The position numbers and the translations under genes were made by a program. DNA of 64,000 nucleotides from Apium graveolens (lineage: Eukaryota > Streptophyta > Magnoliopsida > Apiales > Apiaceae), in the NCBI RefSeq assembly GCF_009905375.1, contig NC_133649.1, positions 225,949,275-226,013,274 of the forward strand, read 5' to 3'. Of the stretch, positions 43,680-54,668 are shown in pieces (the first letter of the stretch is position 1; every line of letters starts with the position of its first letter). The notes under the pieces are model-generated. The model was not told the origin of the DNA, did not search any database, and saw only the letters and a program-made list of their open reading frames with translations.

Positions 43680-46600
43680 TGTGATATCCCGTATTTTCAG
43701 AATTATTATTATTAATATTTGAATATGTTTATGTGATTTAAAGAATAAAATGGTGGATATTTTATTCCTATTTGACGAGTTGTGTTATTAAATGGTAATA
43801 TACTAATTGTTGAGTGTTATATCGATCATTGTTAATATCTGAAAATATTTCCTTAAATGTATTATTTTCAAAAGTTTATTTGAAAATCGATCATTTTATT
43901 GGTATCGGTAAATTGAGTTCGTTTAGTAATATTCGTGATTGGATGGATATTATGTCTGTTATGTGTTGTATGTAATATTAATTGTATGGGACTCAATTGT
44001 GATTGAGGATTATTTGTATTATTAATTATTGAGTCGTATCGTTTTGTTTTTATCTTTAAAAGTGATTTTATTGAAAAATTTCATTTCATAAATATTTAAA
44101 TTATTTTAAAAATTATTTTTATGACTTTATAATTACAATAATTATTTTTGGGATTTTATAAAATTTAGAAATCAATATTTCATCAATTATTTAGCCCTAT
44201 ATGATTTTCTGATTTCATTTATTTGTAAAATCCGTATTTAATTCCAAAATTCTTCAAAAATTACGAAACTCATATTTATTCAAGTTTGGAATATTACGAG
44301 AATTTTAAAATTATTTTGGGAATTTTTAGGATTAATTTTATCTGCGCGTTGAATCGTTTAATTGATAAAAGCGGGTATAAATTGCGTTTCAAAAATTGTT
44401 TTAAAATTTCGAAATTTATGTTTTTATAAACTTCGGGATATTTGTAACATTTTAAGACTATTTTCATGATTTTCTGAATTTGTTTCAAGTACAGCTCGGT
44501 TCGTTAAATTGTATAATACGGGTATAGAGCGCAAGTCAAAAATATTTTAAAAATTATGAAAATTTTATTTTACTAGTTTTCTAATTATTCTGAGAATTTT
44601 AGAAATTATTTGGTAAGTTTTCTGATTTTATTTACCGGCACGTTTATTCGATAAGTTAAGAAATGCGGGGCAAAACAAATTTTCAGGTATAAATAAGGAT
44701 ATGTTAGTGTGCTCTGTTAAAAGAAACAAAACAAAAACGTGTCAAACAGCGCCCCCACCCCCTGCCACCTACCCCCACCCGCGTTAAGCCCCCCGCCCCC
44801 TTTCCTTTTTACCCAAAACAGTTTCTCCCCTCCTGTCTGTCTCTGTCTCTCTCCCTGTTTATATACTTTTAATTTTCAAAAATTCATATCTTACAAACCG
44901 TATATCCAAATTTCAATTGGTATATATATAAACGATCAGCGCTTCGATACCTACGCATAGGTATATATATTACGAGGTTTTGAGAAGAAAATTTGCGAGG
45001 CATATTTCCGTTATATTTCCGTTTTAATTTATTTTCGGGACATAGAAAAGGAGTTTGAAGGCGTTGATTACTCCACATGACATCTCAGCGTGTATATGTC
45101 TATGGCTATTAATTTCGGATTTTTCTGGAGATATTTTCTGGACATCAGATATTCTCTTCGGGGTGATCAGAATTTATTTTGGGTAACGATTCCGAAATTC
45201 CGCTTTCGTACTTTTGTATATTATAGCATGTTAGTGTTTATATATTTATTTCATAATTTTTAGAAATTGTTGGAGAAGTCACTTTTGGTCCGAGTTTTGG
45301 TTCAGGTGGTCGTGTTATTCATTTCTGTAGTGTTTATACGCGTAAATATAACGTATTGTGTTGATTGTTGTTGGTTGTGTCGATATGATATCGACTAGCA
45401 ATCCGAGAAATAGAGGAGGTGTTGTCCGATTTCCAAGAAAATATTATTTTAAATTATTTTCCAGGCTCGATAATTCTTATAAAAAAAATTTCGGGTGTTC
45501 GAGCCCTATTATTTAGTTATAAAAATGATTCAGAGACCTGTTTTAATTCCGAAAAATGTTCAAAAATTCATAATAAATAAACCGTCCGTCCGTTTAATAC
45601 GAGACGAACGCGTACAGACTCAGAAAAATATTCCGCTTTCAATAAAAATACTTTCGAGACCCGAATTCTTTTGTTTCGAAAGGTCGCTTGTTTTACGAAT
45701 CATTCTGAGTCGATTTTTGATCGATAAATCATATTTTTGACCCGATTTTCGTTTTAAACATACCGAGTCGGCCCTTCTGATGAACCGAGTCTTATGTGAT
45801 ATGAATTATGTGATATATGAGTTATGTGCTTATGTGCTATGTGTATTACGTGTATATGTGGGTCATAAGTCTTGTGTTTGACTGTTTTCCTTGTGTGTGG
45901 GCTATCGTATGGGTAGACGATAGGCTTTTGACGCGTAGTTCGTCGAGTGGTTATCGATTAGACAGTTAAAGTTCTATATTTTAATTATAGATGCGGATCA
46001 TTCGAGTTGATCAAGACAAGATGTTGGATAAAGAGTGAGATGGAATGGAAGTGGATATCTGGCTTCTAGCAATCGCAGGAGCAGCATATCAGTAAGGTGT
46101 TGAAAAGCAGGACGGAGATGTCTTGAGACAGAATGTCAGAATAGATGCGTCTTTGCGAGTGTGACTAACTACTAAAACCCAAAGGCAAGTATCCCTATCA
46201 TCACTTATTGTTCAAGTGCTATTTATTTTAAATTTTATCATGCAAGTATTGCTTTCCCTATTCTCAGTTCAAGATAGATAGATGTTTTACATATCGCTAA
46301 ATTAAATAATTATGTTCATGCAAATACTCATCTGCTATTCTATGTTCAGAATAGTCAAGTGATTTTACTTATCCAATTATCGGATTTATAAATGTTTTGG
46401 ATTTTGATAAAAGTGATTTGGTTGCGAATATTCCTACCCAAGAATTGGGCGAATAAAATTATGTCGGGTGTCGATTATTATGACCCCATTTCAATAAAAG
46501 GTTTTAAGATTGGATCATAATTGCGTAAGTGACCGGGACGGACGGTCCAACGGAGGGCTATTTCTAAGTGCCATATGAAACATTATGACACAACTTTTGC

Positions 46601-47748
46601 CACAGGCAGGTATATTGCCTTTGTTTGAGTACTCGTATTTTGGGGTCACGTTTCTATGAATCCTGACCTTGTGCTATCACACGGGCTGATCAGCATGTGA
46701 TAGTACGTCCGTCGGAGGATGATCCTAATCTAAATTATCATATTGTTTTTGATATTCATAGAATAAATGATTTATCAACTATTTCTGTTTTGGAATAATG
46801 GTAAAGTGCGGTTTTGATTCAGATTTTGATTTATGCTGATACTTACGTTGTTGTTAAATATCAAAGGTGGTATTAGTATAGATGAATGATGTTGACTTCA
46901 GTATGGAATGTTGTGAGCATCAAAGTTCATATTGATATCTAATTTGATATGACAGCAAAATAAGTATTAATTTGAAGAGTTCGGTTTTGAATAAAGTTTA
47001 TGATTCAATCCATAATCATTGTCTCATGTTATTGTGGTTTACGATATTTCCGTAAACACTGTTTTACGAATTTTATTCTCGTCAAGATCCAAAGTATTGC
47101 TGAAGCATCTCGCTCAAAAATATCAAATTGGTTTTGAATACAATTAAGGAATTAAATCTGGGATTCCTCAACTAAAATTTTATGATTCAGCAACTATGAT
47201 TTTAAATGTTCTGCTCTAATGCAGATGTAGGTTTTATATCAAAACGACCCCATATATGTTATAATGATCTTGCTGAGCATTTCTTTCGCTCATACTTGCC
47301 TGTTTTTAAATTTAACATCCAGTGAGGATTAGCTTGCTGTTTAGCCGCGTAATTCGAGGAAGTAAGAAGAAGCTCTTGGAAGGTGGTTGGTCCAGGGTTT
47401 GCGAATTAGTGTAAGTTCTTTTGTGTAAAGTTGTTTATATTATATTATATTATAGTTGTGTATTTTATTTGGGCCTAGTATACTTTATTTCGAAGTTATA
47501 CTAGTGGGTTTAATTTTGAGATTGAGATTTGTTGAAAAGAGTTTTAAAAGAAAGTAAAAAAAAAATTATTGATGGAATTTGGATTTCTTGTTTCTAGAAC
47601 TGTAACCTTAAAAGATCTTGGATTAGTTTGGGGTCATTTGTGCTAAATATCTTCCGCTGGCATTTAATTATTGATTAAATAGGTTAATTTGGATTGAGGT
47701 TTTATAGTGACGACCAAATCCTCTGACCCCGGATTTGGGGGCGTTACA
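43680..47748 (+). mobile_element. 4.1-kb solo LTR in Copia-B RNase H, TSD CAGGT
   Basis: It starts TGTGATATCCCGTATTTTCAG and ends GGATTTGGGGGCGTTACA. CAGGT flanks both sides (43675-43679 and 47749-47753). Removing the insert and one CAGGT restores the reading seen in Copia-A (TGACAGGTAATCC), which proves the boundaries. It is the same family as 18002-22539. A C-rich stretch at 44749-44800, a TATA-rich stretch near 44920-44970 and a possible leader follow the U3-R order of long chromovirus LTRs. No pol, PBS or second LTR. Short ORFs inside (for example 44739-44960 and 45495-45740) have no family features. Confidence 0.93.
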
Positions 47749-47963
47749 CAGGTAATCCAGTTCAACACTCTATGACAAAGCACATCAGTATCAGGTACCA
47801 CTTCATAAGGGAACATGTGGATGAAGGTACAGTGGAATTACACTTTGTTCCAACAGATAAACAACTAGCAGATATCTTCACAAAACCATTGTGTGAAGCC
47901 ACTTTTACAAGATTGGTAAATGAACTTGGAATGGTTTCAGGTTCTTTCTCTAAATCTGCTTAG
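47749..47963 (+). pseudogene. pol: Copia-B pol: RNase H C-terminal end
   Basis: Continuation of RNase H after the solo LTR: NPVQHSMTKHISIRYHFIREHVDEGTVELHFVPTDK...IFTKPL, ending SGSFSKSA and TAG. It differs from Copia-A at about 6 of 210 bases. The part alone has no start and depends on the interrupted upstream frame. Confidence 0.93.
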
Positions 47964-49250
47964 TTTTGTTCTGTTATATCAGACTTTATGATCAGTATTT
48001 ACAGAATTTAATCTCTTTGTGTATTCTGTGCTTAATTGACAAATGTGTTTAAGTACTGACTGTTGTCTGATATATGTTTCTAAACTCTGATAGGTGATAT
48101 ATCTGTTTAAGTAACTATTCAATCCTATTAGGATAACTGTGCTAGATGCTGACCTAGTAGTCTTCAATAAACAAAGGATCCCATGTAAGAAGTAATTATT
48201 TATGTGGACATCTAATGACACAAGCAAATTCTGATAATTGAGCTTAGTTAAGTTTACTTTGTCTATCTTATTACTAAGTCACAAACTAGAATAATGCTAC
48301 TCATCTGTTAAGTTCTGATACTAGTAAATCTGCTGAATGCACTAAGTACTGATAAACCTCACTTATCAAAAGAAAAAGCAAAAGGATCAAAGAATAAAAT
48401 CAGGTACTCCTTTGAGATCTAGAGTAAAAATGTGGAAGGGACGACCCAAGTGCATTGCTGGTATTAAGTAAATATGCATTAGAAAAGCAAAATATTTTCT
48501 TGGTGACTTTTCACACTCTATGATTACTGGAGAAATACTCTGATAATAGCATAAATTCTGATAAGCAGTCGTGACTCACTTACACTGAAAAGCCACTGTG
48601 AAATGGAATTTAAAAAGATGCATAAAATTAGCACAAAATAGTTGAGGTGGACTCAAGCATGAACTCATTCAACAGTAGGTTTCAGAATAATGACAGCTCT
48701 TTAGCAAAGTTTTAGTTATGCCTTATTTCTAAGATGTACTGAAGTGAATCAGACTTTACTCTTTGTCTGACATTTAGCTTAATGCACACATTAATCACTC
48801 CATATGAATGAAGAAAATTACTGTGGTGATCTATGTTGTCTTAGAGGAACAGTCATTGTGTCACTTTGCACGAATTCTGAGGACAAGTTCTGGTTGCATG
48901 TTCTGATGATTAAGTTCTGAAGAATATAACTCAGAACTTGTATGAGGACTTACTAAGATAGGCATTCCTTTTTCGAGTTAAGAAATTATGTTCCGATGAC
49001 TGTTAAGTTCTGATATAAGTCTAAGTTCTGATATTACAGTCTAATTCTTTACTTGACTTATCTGTGGATAAAATTTGATAACAGTTTCGGTTCAAACTAG
49101 AATATGTTGAAGTGGAAGATTAATAGTCATTATGGTTAAGATTAGTGGTACTCGTACTTGAACAGTCAACTATTACTTGCTTCTTGTGCGCATTAAACCA
49201 TGTTTTCTCTTTCCAATGAATGTTTTTCTTTTTCCAAGTCTGGGGAGACG
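47964..49250 (+). other. Copia-B non-coding spacer after pol
   Basis: No gene is seen. It is collinear with 826-2105 but about 12 percent different. It contains many GTTCTGAT and TAAGTACTGA words (for example near 48052, 48309, 48343, 48901, 49008 and 49025). Confidence 0.7.
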
Positions 49251-49270
49251 AGGTAGAATTAATTCTACCT
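49251..49270. promoter_or_regulatory. Perfect 20-bp palindrome upstream of the small ORF
   Basis: AGGTAGAATTAATTCTACCT is its own reverse complement. It ends 41 bp before the TATA box. In Copia-A the same place has the symmetric arms with changed bases at the centre and the left end. It may be a dimeric factor-binding site for the internal promoter; this is inference. Confidence 0.55.
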
Positions 49271-49311
49271 GTCAACATTAAATTCTTTGCGTCTCCTGGC
49301 ATTCTCCTGCC

Positions 49312-49319
49312 TATATAAG
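49312..49319 (+). promoter_or_regulatory. TATA box of the small ORF, Copia-B
   Basis: TATATAAG, 84 bp before the ATG at 49396, at the same spacing as in Copia-A, followed by the conserved CACTTCACATCAG leader start. Confidence 0.6.
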
Positions 49320-49395
49320 CAACCACTTCACATCAGTCTTCCCATCAAATCTTTTCTCACAAACTTACCTTCATACTTTTTCTATCAAAAACACC

Positions 49396-49665
49396 ATGGT
49401 CAGATACAACATGTTTTTGAACTACGAAACCTTCAATATGGAGCTAAGCTGTGCCGATTGGCAGCAGGAATGGCACGTCACTGCCATTCCTGATGAGATA
49501 TGGGACTCTGTCCCATAGGAGGTACTCACCCACCTCCTGTTCTTCTATATGGATTACCATCGCCATCTGGAGCGATTGGAGGAGGAAAGGCTGGAAGCTC
49601 TCCGCCAGCAAGAGCGAATCATTCGACTCGCCATTCTGTTTGTCGAGAGTAGGAAGAAGAAATGA
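49396..49665 (+). CDS. Small ORF with conserved in-frame UAG (Copia-B copy)
   Basis: 89 codons from MVRYNMFLNYETFNMEL to ESRKKK then TGA, with TAG at codon 41 (49516-49518). The length, the TAG position and the second half of the protein are identical to the Copia-A copy, although the two DNAs differ at about 26 of 267 bases. Nearly all changes are at third positions; after the TAG none changes an amino acid. The stop codon at the end differs (TAA against TGA), which also fits selection on the frame rather than on the DNA. The context is CCA TAG GAG GTA. Product and role unknown; a short RNA- or protein-binding helix is possible. Confidence 0.6.
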
Positions 49666-50382
49666 TTTATTTTCTTCTTCCTGTTTTTCTTCATCATCAG
49701 CCTTGCCCTGCTTCTTGAGCTAGGACTAAGGCTGTTGATGTGGTTTAGCAGCTTAGGGAAATCTTGTATAAATTCTGATGTACTTTCAATTTCATGAATG
49801 TATTCTCTTGATATATTAATGAAATTTGTTTTTGTTTCAAGATTTTGTCTCTGAGATATTTTGTAATGCATTGATAAATCCTGATAAATATTCATATTCT
49901 GATGACCATATAAATTCTGTTTTAATTTAAGTTCTGATTTTACTTTATCAGTACTTACTCATATGATTTATTTTGGTCATTTTCACTTGATTTATTTTCA
50001 GAATATTAATGTTGCAGTGAAAAATAATTAAATAAGTGGGAACGGTTTCAATTTTGAATTAAAACTGTTTCACCTTGATTAATGGAATATCTGGGTAAGT
50101 GGAACGGTTTTTCCTTGAAAAACGGCAAGTGGGTAAGTAATGATTACTGTTTTCTCGAGCCCAGTAACTATCTGGTTATTACTGCATGTCTGACAGGTGT
50201 CCAACGGTAACATTTTTTTCAGAGTATAAGTAAGAAAGAGAGAGGATTTTTTTTAATCTTTTATTTCCCTTCATACTTTTTCTCTCTACTTGTTTTTACT
50301 CTCCTTCTTCTTCTAACGTTGGTTTTTCATACAGACATTTTATCAAACACCTAACAGGCACTCTTAAATCTAAATTTTTCAC
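49666..50382 (+). other. Copia-B spacer and leader of the large ORF
   Basis: No gene. It parallels 2523-3211: an AT-rich 3' region after the small ORF, the conserved TGTCTGACAGGTGTCCAACGG block (from 50187), a pyrimidine-rich stretch, the splice-acceptor-like signal and a 48-nt leader. Confidence 0.65.
50313..50334 (+). promoter_or_regulatory. Candidate 3' splice site before the large ORF, Copia-B
   Basis: CTAAC (50313-50317), GTTGGTTTTTCATACAG with AG at 50333-50334, and the ATG at 50383. The only changes from Copia-A are CTGAC to CTAAC and ATAG to ACAG, both of which keep a valid signal. Confidence 0.45.
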
Positions 50383-53300
50383 ATGGCACCTAAGGATTTA
50401 ATCATTGATGGAGCTAAATTTGTTCCAAACAACTATGCTGCAATTCTTGATCATGCTGAAACTCCATCTCAATTGCATTTTGTGCAAGATCTTCTTGCAC
50501 ACAGTGAGATTGGGTATGCATTGACTCAGCCTTCGGTCTTTTTGAGCCAACAAGTTCTGACGTTTTGGCGGACTGGGCACTTTGATAATGGTGGTACACA
50601 TGGCACTCCTAGTATTGTTTTCGAAGTGGGTGATTCTTCATATGCAGTCACTCCTGGTACAATACGCAGGGCTCTACATCTCCCAGAAGGATGTCCCTTT
50701 TCAATTCCAGAGGAATCAGCTCTTCAGGAGTTAATGGCCAATTTGGGGTATGAACAGAGTTTGGTAAAGCTTGGGCAGTTGAAACGGGCTCATATCAGAA
50801 GAGAATGGAGCTTCTTCTTCGACTGCATCACTAAAGCTTTTGGGAACAAGTGTTCAAATTTTGATGCTCTTCATATAATGAGTAAGCACATCGGGTATGC
50901 TATTATACACCAAACTCGTTTTGATTTTGCAACTGCTATAATTGGTTTTATTGGGGATATGATGACAGAGGATAGGAATGTTGTGTACTTTGCTAGATTC
51001 TGTCAACTTATATATACTTTTTGTACTGATGAACCTCAATTAGTCAGTTCCTCAACTCCACCTTTTAAGGTTGCAAAACGTTACTTTAATGACCTGATAA
51101 ATGCTGACACTAAGAAATCAGTGGTTAGACCTTTACAGATTCCTCAATCTGTAAAACAGATCTTAGTAAATGTTAATCCTGATACTTATAGATCTGTTTA
51201 TTCTGATGTCCAACCAACAACAACCTCCCAAACACCACAACAACCATCAGCACCTACCACCCATTCTACTCAACCAACCCTCAGGCAATATATCAAATCC
51301 TATCTCTCCACTTCATGGACAGTTCAACCCTCAACCTCAGTACCTATTGTGAAGCCTTCATCTTCCAAGCCAAAGAGGACAAAGACTGTTCCTCAAACAC
51401 CTCAAAAGAGAAGGAGGATTGCCTTGAGAGATGAATCTGATACTGAGGACCAGGTTCCTTCTTCAGAACCTGTTATTGATGAACCTGAGAAAGAGACTTC
51501 TCATAAGGATTCTGGAATTGGGGGATCTAGGCTTCTCAAGAGGCTTAGAAGAATGACTGTTCCTGAAACTCCCAAGGAATCCAAATCTGCAAAGAGATAC
51601 AAGAAACAGAGGGCAAATAGGCCAGTTTCAGATGATGAAGAGGAAGCAGCTAAGAAAGGGGATCAGGAATCTCTGATCTCACAAGAAAAGGAATTTGCTA
51701 AGGTCACTTCTTCTCCATCAACTCCATCTCAGGAAGCTGTTTCTGAAAAGGCCAACACACCATCTGTATCTCCTGCTGATCCAGGCACAAGTGTTGATAT
51801 TGATGTTCAAAACTTGGTTGTGCCTGAAGTAATTCTCTTAGAAGCTCCAACAGCAAATAATCCATCAACAACACATGTTACTGATGTTGTTCAAACTCCA
51901 GAGTTATCTACTACACCTTCTCTGCATCTAGATGCTGATGATCAGAATTTAGGTGAGTATCAGGATATGGCTGTTGATCAGAACTTAGAACCAGATCAGC
52001 AATTAGAGGATGTTAAAGCCTACATTGCTACTCACACTGTTGTTTTATCAGAAGATACTGATTATGTAAGTTCTGATGCTAACAATGTTGGAGATACTGG
52101 TGATGCTGCTCTAAATGCAGATGCTGATGCAGCAGGTCCTTCAGGATATACTCCTCAACAAACTACTCTTAAGTCTGAACTTGTTAAGAAGTTTGTTACC
52201 AGAGAAGCACCAGTGCCTTGGAGTGAAACTCCTGCAGGACAGGAGTGGACTAAGGAATGGAACTCAGACTCCTGTGTTCCAACTGAAAAGCATCTTGCTG
52301 CGCACTTGACTAAAGCTGATGAAATGTTAAATTCTGATGATTTCAAAACCCAGCTTAGAGTCACTGCATTGAGTATTAAACATCTACAAGGTCTTCATTC
52401 AACTACTCATGCAGAGCTACACAAGATTCAGGAAGAATTTATCAAACAGGAACAAGTTCAAAAGATTGATAAGAAAAAGTTCTTCCAACCTACCTTTGAC
52501 AGGATTGCTTATATTGAGAAGACTCAAGAGAAACAACAAGCTCAGATTAATGATATTCTGACAAATCAAGCTTCTCAACAATCTCAACTTACTGAAATCC
52601 AAGCCTCAGTGGAATTGCTTGTCTCTCTTTTACTTCCTGCTGATGCCAAAAATGGGGAGAAAGTAATTAAGTCCAAATGCAAGACTGACAAGACACTGAA
52701 AGGGAAGGATAATGAAAAGGATGATCAAGGACACTCTGGAATGGGTAGAGGTCATAGTCAAGGTAGAGGTTTCACATCAAGAAAAGCTGAAATCACAAGT
52801 CACAGGACAAGTTCTGATACTGGGAAAAGAATAAGTTCTGCTACTGGTAAAAGGATAAGTTCTGATGAACTTTTAGATCTTGATGAGAAAATGTCAAGAC
52901 AGTTATTTTTTCAGGAAAATCCAGGAATGGACTTGGAGAGTTTAATGGAAGAAGAAGCCAGACTTAAATCAGAGAAAGTCACATCTAAATCTGAAGCTTC
53001 TGGTAAAAAGCCACTTCCAAAACTCAAAGGCATTGTGATAAAAAAAAAAGGACAATTGCTGAAGCAACATTGGCTAAATCACAACCGCAGATAGATCCAA
53101 GATCCAAGGGTAAAGAAAAGGTTGGTGAACCTATCAAGGTTTATGTGCCTCCTGAGGATGAAGAAATTACTGATGAAAAGGATGATCTTGCTCTGACTTC
53201 AAGAAAAGTTCTTAAAACAACCTCTGACATGGCTCAAGTTGTTCAGAGTCAAGATAAAGTAAGTTCTGATATTTCAAAGAAGCAAGTAACCTATGACACA

Positions 53301-54110
53301 GCTCAAGTTAACTTGATATCAGAAGTTAGACCAAAGACACTCCTACCAGGATTCACTAAAGTAAAACAGACTTAACCTTTGAAGACTGCTGCAAGTGGTT
53401 TTGAAGCAAGAGTAGTTACTGGAAAGGAGTCAAGAGATAAAACTGGATTGGGAAGTGCTGATGAAAGAAGAATACAGAACACTACCAATGATCCAACTTT
53501 CTTGAGTGAACCAGGTATTGGAGCAACTCCTGAGAGATTGAATCAACTGGAATCTGTACAAATGGTTTACCATACCTACTTAAAAGAACACATCTCATTG
53601 TACTTCATGACAGATGGTAGGGTTTATCATATAAGGCAAAATGCCATTCCATTGAAGTATTTTGAAGAATTGGAGCATGTACTATTCTTACTTCAAGTGG
53701 ATGACAGATTGACAGGAACTGCTGCAAACTATTTGAAGGATCAGATTCAGAGACAGAAAAGGCTTTATTCTGTTAAGTCTGACAACACATATGTTCCAAA
53801 GTACAGAGATCACAAGGGTGATATAGTTGAAATGAAGCCCAATTCTGCTCAAATTATAACTACTTTTCTAGGGTACAGGGCTGTGGAATTCAATCTTGAG
53901 TCTGATAAAGCTTATTTGATCAGACTGGATCAGGATATAAGAAAAGCAAAGATTAATGATCTCAGGGCTGCAATCTTTCAAATTGGTGAAGATACTGCAG
54001 AGCTTAAAGATGCTAAAAGGAGGATGATTGATGAACTTAGATATGCTGAGAGATGTTTGTTGAAGAACTATCTCAGAACAACTCATGACATCAGAGAGAT
54101 CAGAAGATGA
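50383..54110 (+). pseudogene. Large env-position ORF (aORF), Copia-B copy
   Basis: About 1,242 codons, starting MAPKDLIIDGAKFVPNNYA. The first 903 codons are open (50383-53094). A frameshift in an A-run near 53041-53050 moves it to another frame, and TAA at 53373-53375 (CAA in Copia-A) breaks that before the C-terminal part (53379-54110) ending HDIREIRR. Domain layout as in Copia-A: globular N-terminus (QVLTFWRTGHFD, REWSFFFDCITKAFGNK, FARFCQLIY), low-complexity Ser/Thr/Pro region, basic clusters, acidic stretch, coiled coil (HKIQEEFIKQEQVQKIDKKKF; QASQQSQLTEIQASVELL), Lys/Ser-rich linker and a compact C-terminal domain (LYFMTDGRVYHIRQNAI, YLIRLDQDIRKAKINDLRAAI, DAKRRMIDELRYAERCLL). No signal peptide or membrane anchor is visible. 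Only two breaks in 3.7 kb suggest recent function. Role unknown. Confidence 0.8.
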
Positions 54111-54306
54111 AGCCAAGTCGAAGATCTACAACTGCTTAAATTCTGATATTTGTACAAACTGAAGTTGTTATCAGAAGTTAAATATTGGTAAAGCTTTAAG
54201 GACTGTAAGTTGTAGTTATCTAGTCTAATTCTCATGCATTTGTACTTAATGTTTTTGACATCATCAAATATATGTTAAACTTGTATATTATGCTAATTTA
54301 CAAGTT
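54111..54306 (+). other. Copia-B 3' untranslated stretch
   Basis: A conserved non-coding stretch between the large ORF and the PPT, about 95 percent identical to 7007-7201. No gene. Confidence 0.7.
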
Positions 54307-54315
54307 GGGGGAGAT
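54307..54315 (+). other. Polypurine tract of Copia-B
   Basis: GGGGGAGAT immediately before the LTR start at 54316, identical to Copia-A. Confidence 0.88.
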
Positions 54316-54668
54316 TGTTAGATATATTTGATAATGTCATGGCTAATATGATTTATGTTTAGTTTTCAGATCTTACTTAACAGGACAAATCAGTACTTAA
54401 CTGGGAATCAGTACTTATACTGGAAGTCAGGACTTAAGGATATCAGTACTTATATTATCAGGAGATAATCATCAGAAGTTGGATATCAGAACTTAAGTGC
54501 TGAAGGACGATCAGATAAGGACAGTAGCTGATTAAAGGAAAAAAGATCGAGATAAACATAAGAAGAGATATGCATGAAGAAGGAGTTCCGTGAAAAATGG
54601 AATACTTGGAAGAAAAGATATCTGATTGATATATTTTAGGAAGCAGAATTATATTCCATATCAATTAG
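54316..54668 (+). repeat. 3' LTR of Copia-B, first 353 bp
   Basis: It matches 37526-37878 base for base except for 6 differences. It is cut at CAATTAG by the Gypsy-E LTR; the remaining 257 bp should resume beyond the window, after Gypsy-E, behind a duplicated ATTAG. Confidence 0.95.

Larger units (their letters stand above)
37526..54668 (+). mobile_element. Copia-B: near-complete copia element with two extra 3' genes
   Basis: Order: 5' LTR, PBS, gag, protease, integrase, RT, RNase H (split by a solo LTR), spacer, small ORF, large ORF, PPT and the first 353 bp of the 3' LTR, where Gypsy-E inserted. The 5' and 3' LTRs differ at 6 of 353 aligned bases by eye (about 1.7 percent), so insertion is fairly recent and earlier than Gypsy-E. 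The extra genes after pol place it with SIRE/Maximus-type copia elements (inference from layout). Confidence 0.92.

Noticed and set aside
44739..44960. Pro/Ser-rich 73-codon ORF near a C-rich stretch
   Set aside because: It results from a low-complexity C-rich tract in the LTR leader and shows no conservation.
45495..45740. 81-codon ORF inside the 4.1-kb solo LTR
   Set aside because: It is not preserved as a frame in the sister LTR at 18002-22539, as far as can be followed, and has no recognisable domain.
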